A stretch of 8,307 nt of DNA, taken from the NCBI GenBank assembly GCA_025464795.1, contig JAODNB010000304.1, positions 1 to 8,307 of the forward strand, read 5' to 3'. The position numbers and the translations under genes were made by a program. The notes under the pieces were generated by a model that was given only the letters and a program-made list of their open reading frames with translations, was not told the DNA's origin and did no database searches. How positions within the stretch are numbered: the stretch's first letter is position 1; the number at the start of each line of letters is the position of its first letter. The DNA is from Frankiales bacterium. GTDB lineage: Bacteria; Actinomycetota; Actinomycetes; Mycobacteriales; SCTD01. Below are positions 1 to 6,431 of this stretch, piece by piece.

Positions 1-325
1 CATCCGCCTTCTTGCGCGAGTGCGTGCGAAGTCGCAGGTTCTCCCGGACCGTCAGCTGGCTGAACAGCGCCCGCCCTTCACGCAGGTAGCTGACCCCGAG
101 TCGTGAGGCCGCTCGGACGCCGTGAAAGGCCGTGTCTCCGACGGTCAGCTGCCCACCGAGGCAGGGAAGGACACCGCTGATGGTCTCGAGGACAGTCGTC
201 TTCCCGGCGCCGTTCGGGCCCAGCAGCGCTACCACCTCGCCGGCTTCGACCTGCAGGTCAAGACCCCGCACGACCACCACGTCCCCGCGGCCGGCGTCCA
301 GCTTGCTGGCGCTCAGCAGCGTCAT
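1..325 (-). CDS. livF: LivF-like ABC transporter ATPase, partial (C-terminus off the left edge)
   Basis: This is the second ATPase of a branched-chain amino acid type ABC importer; it would hydrolyse ATP at the inner face of the membrane together with the LivG domain of the upstream fusion. The visible 108 residues begin MTLLSASKLDAG. They contain Walker A GPNGAGKT at about residues 36-43 and the stretch REGRALFSQLTVREN at about 81-95, which matches the EGR-x-[LI]F-x-x-LTV-x-EN signature typical of LivF rather than LivG. The ABC signature, Walker B and H-loop lie beyond the window. The ATG overlaps the stop codon of the upstream gene (ATGA), and a strong GGGAGG (332-337) sits six bases before it, so the start is well supported and translation is probably coupled. 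Family assignment is confident; the transported substrate is not known. Confidence 0.93.
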   Translation of the reverse strand, partial: MTLLSASKLDAGRGDVVVVRGLDLQVEAGEVVALLGPNGAGKTTVLETISGVLPCLGGQLTVGDTAFHGVRAASRLGVSYLREGRALFSQLTVRENLRLRTHSRKKAD

Positions 326-3117
326 GAAGCGCCTCCCGCGAGGAGGGCGCCAGCGACGATGGCGGGGTCGTGCTCCTCGTCCGGGGCCGGGCTCTCGCCC
401 ACGTAGGCCGCGAGCACCGCCGGATCGCCGCTGACCTCCGCCGGTGTCCCCTGCGCGATCACTCGGCCGAAGTCGAGAACGGTGACGCGGTCGCTGATCT
501 CCAGCACCAAGGAGAGATCGTGCTCGATGAGGACGATGGCGACACCGCTGTCAGCGACGGCACGCAGGTGCCGACCGAGGTCCCGGCTCTCGGCGCTGTC
601 GAGGCCCGCCGCGGGTTCGTCGCAGAGCAGCACCGCGGGCCGGGCAGCGAGCGCGCGAGCCACGCCGACCAGCTTCTGCTGACCGGTGCTCAAGGTGTCC
701 GGACGGGCGTTCGCCAGGTGTTCGATCTGCAGCAGCCGCAGTGCCCACAGCGCGTCGTCACCGGTGATCCGTGGCCGGCCCACGATGTCGCGCAGGAGGT
801 CACCGGGCTGTGGCACGTCCGCAGCGACGAGCAGGTTGTCCATGACGCTGAGGTCGAGGAACAGCTCGGTCGACTGCCAGGTGCGCGTCAGCCCGGCCGC
901 GAACCGACGGTGCGGTGCCAGGCCCTGGACGTCCTTCCCTTGTACGACAACCGATCCCGTGGCGGCGCAGAACCCGGTGATGGCATCGAGGGTGCTCGTC
1001 TTGCCGGCTCCGTTGGGCCCGATCAGTCCGTGCACCTCACCTGCTCGGATCGCCAGAGAGACGTCGGCAACGGCGTGCACTCCTCCGTACGTGACGTTGA
1101 CGCCCGTCAGTCGCAGCACCTCAGGACCGAGCGCCTTGCGCACCGGGGGCCGATCGGCCGGAGCAGCGACCGTCGGCCCGACGACCACGTCGGCCTTGCG
1201 CCGCAGCAACCTGCGCAGGGCCTGTCCCCAGGCTCCGGCCGCGCCCTGGGGCGTGGTGATGGCCGCCAGGATCATCCCGACGCCGCCGAGGATGGCGTAC
1301 GAGCTCCCGAGGTCGATGATGCCGTTGGCGACGACGTAGATGAGGCCGAACGGCGCGAGCAACCCGGCGACGAGCGCCCCGCTGACGCTGACGATCCCGC
1401 CGATGAAGGCGTAGATCAGGAAGGTCACGCCGGCGAAGTAGTTGAAGCTCTCGACCGACACCGCGCCACGCGAGTACGCCAGCAGTGCGCCACCGATGCC
1501 GGCGAGGAAGCTGGAGACCGCGAACGCCAGCAGCTTGCTGCGCGCCACGTCGATGCCGACCGACGCGGCGGCCCGCTCGTTCGACCGCACAGCGAGCAGG
1601 CGACGTCCCGTCGTCCCGGAGATGAGGCGCGACACCAGCAGGCAGCACAGCACGAGCACGACGAGGACGGCGTAGGCGAACGGCAGCCGGGCGAGCTCGG
1701 TGCCGCGTTGCAGGGCGAGGTCGAGCCCGAAGAGCTTGGGCGGCTTGAGGTCTCCCGCGTTGGCCGCAGCGTTGCGCAGCAGCAAGGCCTCGACCGCCAC
1801 CGCCGCAGCGAGGGTGACGACCGCGAGCTGCGCACCGCGAACGCGAAGCGCTGGAGCCCCCATGATGACGCCGGCAACGACGGCAGCCGCCGCCGAAGCC
1901 AGTACGGCCAGGGGGAAGGAGAGCCCGTCGAAGAGCCGGCCCAGGGCGACCGCCGAGACTCCGGCGATAGCCGCCTGGCCGAGAGAGACCTGACCGACCA
2001 GGCCCACGAGGACCACGAAGCTCAGCGCCAGGACGCTGAACACCATGGAGGAGATGAGGGCTGTGCGCTGCTCGTAGCCGAGCAGCGGCGCGAGCAGACC
2101 GACCACGACCGCTCCCGCGATGAGGGTGCGAGGACGCAGCCCGTTCCGCACGACCTCCGGCAGCCGGGTCAGGACCAGAGAACCGCGGGTGGGCAGCCGG
2201 TCCCCCAAGGCCACCAGGGCGATCACGACGACGAGGAAGGGGACGGCATCCGTGGTGCCGCTCGGCAGGTTGCGGGGCCACCAGTCCTGCAGCTGGGCGA
2301 GGGAGAGCTCGCTCTGGAACATCCCGAGCACCATGCCGGCGACGGCCGCCCACACGACCGACGTCAGGCGCGCCACGAGCATCGACGCGAGGCCGGGTAC
2401 GACGAGCAGCCCGACGCTGGCCGGGTTCAGCCCGGTGATCGGACTGGCGAGGATGAAGAACAGCCCCGAGACGCCGGCGCCGATCGCCCAGTTGAGCGCC
2501 GCGAGCTTCTCAGGCGACCAGCGCGACAGAGCGAGCGCGACCTCGTCCTCGACCCCGGCACGCGTAGCCAGACCGACGAGCGACCACCGGTAGTAAGCCC
2601 ACAGCAGAGCCGCGCTCACGAGGACGGTTCCCAGCAGCCACAGGCGGTCTTCCGGGAAGGACAGCCCCGCGAGCGGGATCGACCGTTGCGGGAACACCGC
2701 GTCGACGACCCGCGACGGCGCACCGAACTGGCGCAGCAGCACGCTCTGCACGATGGTGAGGATCCCGATGGCGCCGAGGATCTTGGCAAGCACTGGTGCG
2801 TGCCGCAGCGGGCGGAAGACGAGCAGGTGCGCCAGGACCCCGAGCACGGCGCTCGAGAGAACGCCGATGACGACCGCTGCCGCCATCGGCGTGGAGGTGC
2901 CGAGGTGGAGGACACCCGACACCCCCACGACGGGGAGGACCAGATCTCCTGAGCGGTGCAGCTCGTCGAAGGTGAACGCTCCCCACAGACCGAGGCTGGC
3001 CTGCGCGAAGTTGATCACCCCCGATCCCTTGTGGACCGTGACGAGGCCCATGCCGAGGCCGGCGTAGACAGCGCCTACGCCGACCCCCAGCAGGGCGAAC
3101 AGAAGGACCTGGTCCAC
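322..3117 (-). CDS. LivH-LivM-LivG triple fusion: two permease domains plus ATPase of a branched-chain amino acid type ABC importer
   Basis: One 931-residue protein carries three subunits that are separate in the classical E. coli system. Residues 1-310 are a LivH-type permease (GSGVINFAQASLGLWGAF at 31-48; cytoplasmic coupling loop GLATRAGVEDEVALALS at 182-198). Residues 330-640 are a LivM-type permease (VGQVSLGQAA at 374-383; loop GRRLLAVRSNERAAASVGID at 504-523). After a linker rich in Ala, Pro and Val (about 641-664) comes a LivG-type ATPase: Walker A GPNGAGKT 700-707, Q-loop Gln748, signature LSTGQ 809-813, Walker B LLCDEP with Asp833/Glu834, H-loop His866. All ATPase motifs are intact. 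Many hydrophobic segments lie in the first 625 residues. The start is a GTG three bases after the stop of the binding-protein gene with no clear Shine-Dalgarno, suggesting translational coupling; the next Met (residue 23) would cut the first membrane helix. The reading frame is open throughout, so the fusion is not a frameshift artefact within this sequence. LivM-LivG fusions are known in actinobacteria; the triple form is less usual. Confidence 0.95.
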   Translation of the reverse strand: MDQVLLFALLGVGVGAVYAGLGMGLVTVHKGSGVINFAQASLGLWGAFTFDELHRSGDLVLPVVGVSGVLHLGTSTPMAAAVVIGVLSSAVLGVLAHLLVFRPLRHAPVLAKILGAIGILTIVQSVLLRQFGAPSRVVDAVFPQRSIPLAGLSFPEDRLWLLGTVLVSAALLWAYYRWSLVGLATRAGVEDEVALALSRWSPEKLAALNWAIGAGVSGLFFILASPITGLNPASVGLLVVPGLASMLVARLTSVVWAAVAGMVLGMFQSELSLAQLQDWWPRNLPSGTTDAVPFLVVVIALVALGDRLPTRGSLVLTRLPEVVRNGLRPRTLIAGAVVVGLLAPLLGYEQRTALISSMVFSVLALSFVVLVGLVGQVSLGQAAIAGVSAVALGRLFDGLSFPLAVLASAAAAVVAGVIMGAPALRVRGAQLAVVTLAAAVAVEALLLRNAAANAGDLKPPKLFGLDLALQRGTELARLPFAYAVLVVLVLCCLLVSRLISGTTGRRLLAVRSNERAAASVGIDVARSKLLAFAVSSFLAGIGGALLAYSRGAVSVESFNYFAGVTFLIYAFIGGIVSVSGALVAGLLAPFGLIYVVANGIIDLGSSYAILGGVGMILAAITTPQGAAGAWGQALRRLLRRKADVVVGPTVAAPADRPPVRKALGPEVLRLTGVNVTYGGVHAVADVSLAIRAGEVHGLIGPNGAGKTSTLDAITGFCAATGSVVVQGKDVQGLAPHRRFAAGLTRTWQSTELFLDLSVMDNLLVAADVPQPGDLLRDIVGRPRITGDDALWALRLLQIEHLANARPDTLSTGQQKLVGVARALAARPAVLLCDEPAAGLDSAESRDLGRHLRAVADSGVAIVLIEHDLSLVLEISDRVTVLDFGRVIAQGTPAEVSGDPAVLAAYVGESPAPDEEHDPAIVAGALLAGGAS

Positions 3118-3120
3118 GGG

Positions 3121-4353
3121 TCAGGGAGTCGCAGCGTCGATGAAGTCCCCACCGACGACGTCCTGCGTCCCGTTCGCGTTCGTCTTCAGCCCCACGAACA
3201 GGTGACCGCAGGTGCCTCCAGGAGCCGGGCGGGTCGCGCAGTTGACGGCGCCACCGAGGAAGACGTCGCCTGTGAAGGCCTTGATGGCAGGCTTGGCCGT
3301 GGCCGCGGTGACCTCACCCGTGACGGTGGTGAGCGCCTTCGACAGGGTCATGAGGTCGGAGAAACCGATCTCTGCGTAGGACGAGTTGGTCTTGTCCGAC
3401 GCCCCCGAGGCCTTCATCTGGTCGATGTAGAGCTGGACCTCAGGCTTCTTCGCCGCCGGTGCTGTCGCGATGGCCTGGGCGGGCACCAGGAAGCTCAGCG
3501 TGTAGACGTCGGCGGCCTGCGCTCCGAGCGCCTTGACGTACTCGGTGCAGGTACCGCCGAACAGGATCTTGTCCCAGCCGAGCTGCTTGGCGGTCTTCAC
3601 GAAGTTGGTGCAGTCGCCCTCGGAGCCGAGGACGTACAGGGCGTCCGAGCCCTTCTTCTTCGCCGCGGTCACTGCAGCGGCGAAGTCCGGCGAGGCCGCG
3701 TTGTAGAGGATGTAGGACAGGTCGAGGCCCGATGCCTTGGCGGCCGGGACGAGGGCCTGCTCTGCGAGCTGCTTGGTGGCGGGCCCGAGGTCAGGCGCGA
3801 CGAGGAACGGCTTGGCCGACTTGATCTGCTTGAAGAACTTGAAGGCACCCGAGAAGGTCAGGGCCTGCGAGGTCGAGGTGTAGGTGACCTCCGGGTCTGC
3901 CCCCGAGGTCACCCCCTGGCCAGCGACGGCGAAGACGCCGATCCCTGCCTCCTCGAGCGGCTTGACGATGGCATCGGCGCTGGCCACCACCCCGAACACG
4001 ACGGACGAGACCTTCTTGCTGATCATCGTGTTGGCGCAGGCCAGCGCGCTCTCCGGAGTGCCGTTGGTCGCGCAGTGCTCCAGCTTCAGCGAGTGCCCGT
4101 TGACGCCGCCGTGCGCGTTCACGTAGTCGATGGCGGCGTTGGCCCCGGTGGTGAGCTCCGGGATCGCGATGGCGCCCTGCTCGTCGTTGATGAGGCCGAC
4201 GAGCACCGGCGTACCGGTCGCCTTGGTCCCGGGAGAGATCGACGACGACGCTCCGCCCTTGGTGCTGCTGTCGCCGCACGCAGCTAGGGCGAGCCCTCCG
4301 ACGACCAGGACTGTGGCGAGACGGACCGTGCGGCCCGGTCGGGAGAGTGGCAC
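3121..4353 (-). CDS. LivK-like substrate-binding lipoprotein of the branched-chain amino acid type ABC importer
   Basis: This is an extracytoplasmic binding protein (type 1 periplasmic-binding fold, Peripla_BP_6-like) that would capture the ligand and deliver it to the LivHMG fusion. The frame stays open upstream to an ATG at 4494, but the extra 47 residues are Arg/Pro-rich and not signal-like. The chosen GTG at 4353 has CGGAGG four bases upstream and begins a proper lipoprotein signal: basic n-region, hydrophobic core VRLATVLVVGGLALAAC, lipobox L-A-A-C with Cys26. This gives 410 residues, normal for the family. A Ser/Gly-rich tether follows, then the domain from about residue 47 (TGTPVLVGLINDEQG). 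Besides Cys26 there are exactly six cysteines in close pairs (94/106, 248/269, 372/382), which could form three disulfides outside the cell. It is the first gene of the operon. LivK homologues also bind amides, urea or aromatic compounds, so the ligand is open. Confidence 0.92.
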   Translation of the reverse strand: MPLSRPGRTVRLATVLVVGGLALAACGDSSTKGGASSSISPGTKATGTPVLVGLINDEQGAIAIPELTTGANAAIDYVNAHGGVNGHSLKLEHCATNGTPESALACANTMISKKVSSVVFGVVASADAIVKPLEEAGIGVFAVAGQGVTSGADPEVTYTSTSQALTFSGAFKFFKQIKSAKPFLVAPDLGPATKQLAEQALVPAAKASGLDLSYILYNAASPDFAAAVTAAKKKGSDALYVLGSEGDCTNFVKTAKQLGWDKILFGGTCTEYVKALGAQAADVYTLSFLVPAQAIATAPAAKKPEVQLYIDQMKASGASDKTNSSYAEIGFSDLMTLSKALTTVTGEVTAATAKPAIKAFTGDVFLGGAVNCATRPAPGGTCGHLFVGLKTNANGTQDVVGGDFIDAATP

Positions 4354-4357
4354 GAGG

Positions 4358-4363
4358 CCTCCG
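4358..4363 (-). promoter_or_regulatory. Ribosome binding site that fixes the binding-protein start
   Basis: CGGAGG on the minus strand lies four bases before the GTG at 4353. It supports that start over the ATG 141 bases upstream, which would place an arginine- and proline-rich segment in front of the lipoprotein signal peptide. Confidence 0.75.
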
Positions 4364-4457
4364 AGATCAAGTGGCGCAGGGCGCCAGGGTGGTTGGTCGC
4401 GACGTCCACGGCCAGCCGTGATGCTCGCGGACGCACCCACCCCAATCCTTCGGCCCG

Positions 4458-4496
4458 GTGCACAAACCTCGTCCGGCTTTACGTCCGTGTGCACAA
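4458..4496. repeat. Paired GTGCACAA direct repeat, candidate liv-operon regulatory site
   Basis: GTGCACAA occurs at 4458-4465 and again at 4489-4496, a 31-base period or about three helical turns. Each copy contains the palindromic core GTGCAC. Between them CGTCCG occurs twice, at 4470-4475 and 4482-4487. The element is 105-143 bases upstream of the binding-protein GTG, where an activator or repressor site would be expected. No regulator gene for it is in the window; the function is inferred from position and repetition only. Confidence 0.4.
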
Positions 4497-4695
4497 GACC
4501 CCCTCAGGAAGAGCTACCCAGTCGCCCCTCCCGCGTCCGACATGCCTACGGACACCGTCCGAACTGACCAAGCCAGCCCACTTCCTGATCTCGTCTGACG
4601 CTTTCGCCGGTATCGCGACCTGCCTGAGCGTGCGGCGGCGGGAGGCGGGGTCGGTGTCAGACCACATCTGGGAAGTGGTGTCACCCGGGGGAACC

Positions 4696-4707
4696 GGACT
4701 CGAGTCC
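4696..4707. repeat. 12-bp perfect palindrome GGACTCGAGTCC upstream of plsC
   Basis: The sequence is its own reverse complement and lies about 90 bases before the TTG start of the acyltransferase gene. It could be a dimeric-regulator operator. In GC-rich DNA a chance palindrome of this length is uncommon but possible, and no promoter elements next to it are convincing. Confidence 0.3.
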
Positions 4708-4783
4708 CGCGGGTTGATCGAGCAGGAGTCCCCGGCCGATCTGCGGGTACGACCTGGCTGTGGTGCGCCACCACCCGTCCCGT

Positions 4784-4791
4784 AGGAGAGG
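4784..4791 (+). promoter_or_regulatory. Ribosome binding site for the TTG-started acyltransferase gene
   Basis: AGGAGAGG ends six bases before the TTG at 4798. This strong site decides for the rare TTG start, since the first in-frame ATG is at residue 43, inside the catalytic HX4D motif. Confidence 0.8.
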
Positions 4792-4797
4792 TGTCCG

Positions 4798-5529
4798 TTG
4801 TTCTACTGGCTCGTGAAGATCGTGCTGCGGCCGCTGTTCACTCTGCTGTTCCGACCGGTGGTGACGGGACGTCAGCACATCCCGCGTCGCGGTGGCGCCC
4901 TGCTCGCGAGCAACCACCTGTCCATGACCGACTCCCTGTTCCTGCCGGTCATGACGCGGCGCCGGGTGAGCTTCTTGGCCAAGTCGGAGTACTTCACCGG
5001 CGGCGGTCTCAAGGGCCGTGCCAAGGCAGCGTTCGTTCGAGGGACTGGACTGATCCCGATCAACCGCGAGGACGCCGACGCCGCTGCTCAGTCCCTGGAT
5101 GAGGGCGCCGAGTCGGTACGGCGGGGTGGCCTGCTCGGCGTCTACCCCGAAGGCACGCGCAGCCCGGACGGACGCCTCTACCGCGGCAAGACCGGTACCG
5201 CCCGGATGGCCATCGACACCGGCGTGCCGGTGGTGCCGGTCGCGATGGTGGGGACCGACCGCGTCCAGCCGATCGGCAAGGTGCTGCCCCGGCTGACCCG
5301 CGTGGCGATGCACTTCGGGCCCCCGTTGCGACCGCCGATGCCCGCTGTCGGATCGGCCGCCCGCAGGGAGCAGGCCCGGGCCTTCACCGAGCAGATCATG
5401 GCGGCCATCGCGCAGCTGTCCCGTCAGGAGCGCGCCGACGTCGACTGCGCCACCCACAAGCGGACTCGCCGGGCCAGCTCGACCGCGGAGCCCATGAGCA
5501 CGTCCAGTGAGCTTCCCTCCGGGCCCTGA
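4798..5529 (+). CDS. plsC: 1-acyl-sn-glycerol-3-phosphate acyltransferase (PlsC/LPLAT family)
   Basis: The protein would transfer an acyl chain to lysophosphatidic acid to form phosphatidic acid, at the inner face of the membrane. It has 243 residues, the usual size for bacterial PlsC. The four LPLAT blocks are present in order: SNHLSMTD with catalytic His40 and Asp45 (HX4D), GLIPINR at 84-90, YPEGTRS at 116-122 (the usual FPEGTRS with Tyr for Phe), and VPVVPVAMVGT at 143-153. A hydrophobic N-terminus (FYWLVKIVLRPLFTLLF) may anchor it. The last 35 or so residues are low-complexity, rich in Thr, Ser, Arg and Pro, and outside the domain. It starts with TTG behind AGGAGAGG and stands alone on its strand, with a convergent methyltransferase 26 bases downstream. 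Bacteria often carry several such paralogues, so the exact acyl acceptor is uncertain. Confidence 0.9.
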   Translation: MFYWLVKIVLRPLFTLLFRPVVTGRQHIPRRGGALLASNHLSMTDSLFLPVMTRRRVSFLAKSEYFTGGGLKGRAKAAFVRGTGLIPINREDADAAAQSLDEGAESVRRGGLLGVYPEGTRSPDGRLYRGKTGTARMAIDTGVPVVPVAMVGTDRVQPIGKVLPRLTRVAMHFGPPLRPPMPAVGSAARREQARAFTEQIMAAIAQLSRQERADVDCATHKRTRRASSTAEPMSTSSELPSGP

Positions 5530-5555
5530 TCCAGGCCGGTGCCGCTCGCCCGACC

Positions 5556-6371
5556 TCAGTGTGCGAGGAGCAGGAGGGCCTCGCCCGGTACCTGGTAGCC
5601 GCCCGCTGCCCGGTAGGGCTCGATGAGGCCCGCCGCACTGGTCTGCACGGCAGCCCGCTGCTCCGGGGTGGCCGCCCTCAGGGCCTGGTGCAGGGGACCT
5701 GCCAGCGACTCCACGCTCTCGTAGTGCTCCTGCGCGGACGCGTACTGGGCGACGATCGGAACGCGCAGCACCTGGACGTCGCCGAAGCCCGCCTCCCGTG
5801 CGACTGCTCCCAGCTGCTCGGGCTCTCCCAGCGAGAAGATCCCGCCAGGCCCGGTCGGGGGTCCGCCCTGGACCAGGCCCTGCATCATCGCCGACATGCC
5901 CACCGAGCTGAGCCACGGGTTCTGCCCGGGACCGGACCACACCGCCACGGCCAGACGACCTCCGGAACGCATCACTCGGCGGCACTCGCGAAGCGCGTCC
6001 GCAGGCTGCGGCACGAACATCAGCCCCATGCGGAAGACCACGGCGTCATAGCTCGCGGACTCCAGTCGGGTGCTGGTCGCGTCAGCCTGCTGCACCCTGA
6101 TGCTCGGTCGGTCCGTCACCGTGCGTCGGATGAGCTCGACCATGCCGGGCGAGACATCGGTGGCCAGCACCTGACCACCCGGCGCCACGGCGTCGGCCAG
6201 GAGCCGGGACAGCTCGCCCGTACCGGCACCGAGCTCGAGGACGCGCTCCCCCGGCTTCAGCGCCAAGCCCTCGAGCAGCGCGGCGGTGAGGGGGGCCTTC
6301 ATCTGCTCGACGCGGTCGCGGTGCACGTCCCAGCCCGAAGCCACGCCGGTCCAGTCACTCGCTGTCGTCAT
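5556..6371 (-). CDS. Class I SAM-dependent methyltransferase (UbiE/Methyltransf_11-like)
   Basis: This 271-residue protein would transfer a methyl group from S-adenosylmethionine to an unidentified small molecule, probably in the cytosol. It shows the class I Rossmann motifs: motif I VLELGAGTG at 44-52, acidic residue Asp72 in LATDVSPGM after strand 2 (ribose contact), ADAT at 96-99 (adenine-binding region), and YDAVVFRMGLMFV at 108-120 with the following RVMRSGGRLAVAVW at 132-145. The N-terminal WTGVASGWDVHRD (7-19) is typical of UbiE-like small-molecule enzymes. The C-terminal third has no motif I recognise. The ATG is preceded by a GGGGGA stretch about five bases upstream. It is divergent from a TetR gene across a 60-base gap containing its -10 box and an inverted repeat, so TetR control is likely. 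It is not close enough to assign to quinone biosynthesis: no quinone genes are nearby. Confidence 0.88.
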   Translation of the reverse strand: MTTASDWTGVASGWDVHRDRVEQMKAPLTAALLEGLALKPGERVLELGAGTGELSRLLADAVAPGGQVLATDVSPGMVELIRRTVTDRPSIRVQQADATSTRLESASYDAVVFRMGLMFVPQPADALRECRRVMRSGGRLAVAVWSGPGQNPWLSSVGMSAMMQGLVQGGPPTGPGGIFSLGEPEQLGAVAREAGFGDVQVLRVPIVAQYASAQEHYESVESLAGPLHQALRAATPEQRAAVQTSAAGLIEPYRAAGGYQVPGEALLLLAH

Positions 6372-6389
6372 GAGGTTCCCCCGCTATCG

Positions 6390-6418
6390 TTGCAGTGAGA
6401 TTATATCGAATACTGCAA
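6390..6418. promoter_or_regulatory. Candidate TetR operator: inverted repeat TTGCAGT-N15-ACTGCAA
   Basis: TTGCAGT at 6390-6396 and its exact reverse complement ACTGCAA at 6412-6418 form a 29-bp inverted repeat in the gap between the methyltransferase and tetR genes. It encloses the methyltransferase -10 box and lies 13 bases before the tetR ATG, so one bound dimer could shut both genes. TetR-family proteins commonly bind such sites in the divergent gap beside their own gene; binding here is inferred. Confidence 0.6.
6400..6405 (-). promoter_or_regulatory. -10 box (TATAAT) of the methyltransferase promoter
   Basis: A perfect TATAAT on the minus strand lies 29 bases before the methyltransferase ATG, within an AT-rich island that stands out from the GC-rich surroundings. 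The hexamer 17 bases upstream (CGATAC, 6428-6423) is a poor -35, so the promoter may depend mostly on its -10. A start near 6393 would leave a leader of about 20 bases. Confidence 0.6.
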
Positions 6419-6431
6419 AGGTGTATCGAAC

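Larger units (their letters stand above)
4354..4797. other. Divergent intergenic region between the liv operon and plsC
   Basis: These 444 bases separate two divergently transcribed genes. Short frames exist here but none has a recognisable protein, ribosome site or codon pattern, and no tRNA fold was found. The region holds two GTGCACAA repeats (4458-4496), several CGTCCG copies (4470, 4482, 4534, 4556), an ACCAC/GTGGT stem (4661-4679) within a repeated GGTGTCA (4653-4659, 4677-4683), and a perfect 12-bp palindrome (4696-4707). Only a weak liv promoter candidate was found: minus-strand TTGGTC (4571-4566), 17-base spacer, TAGGCA (4548-4543). No convincing promoter for the plus-strand gene was seen. 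Both promoters should nevertheless lie in this interval. Confidence 0.6.
6385..6430 (+). repeat. Three phased TATCG copies in the methyltransferase/tetR gap
   Basis: TATCG occurs at 6385-6389, 6404-6408 and 6424-6428, spaced 19 and 20 bases (about two helical turns). The last two extend to TATCGAA. They interleave with the TTGCAGT/ACTGCAA inverted repeat and may be additional protein contacts. Confidence 0.35.

Noticed and set aside
370..2952. An 860-residue plus-strand open frame opposite the LivHMG fusion
   Set aside because: It is antisense to a gene with full ABC motifs. Its translation is a Gln/Arg/Asp/Glu-rich mixture with no domain, as expected from the opposite strand of a high-GC membrane protein gene.
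2956..4287. A 443-residue plus-strand frame opposite the binding-protein gene
   Set aside because: It is low-complexity, Arg/Gly/Val/Leu-rich, with no motif, and is mirrored by a clear lipoprotein gene on the other strand.
4354..4494. An N-terminal extension of the binding protein starting at the ATG at 4494
   Set aside because: It would put 47 Arg/Pro-rich residues before a complete lipoprotein signal; the GTG at 4353 has a good ribosome site.
4680..4735. A tRNA-like T-arm around GGACTCGAGTCC
   Set aside because: The loop does not fit the TTCRANY pattern, and no matching acceptor, D or anticodon arms could be drawn on either strand.
4681..5985. A 434-residue minus-strand frame across plsC
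   Set aside because: It crosses the plsC gene and the methyltransferase 3' end; composition is Arg/Gly/Pro-rich without motifs.
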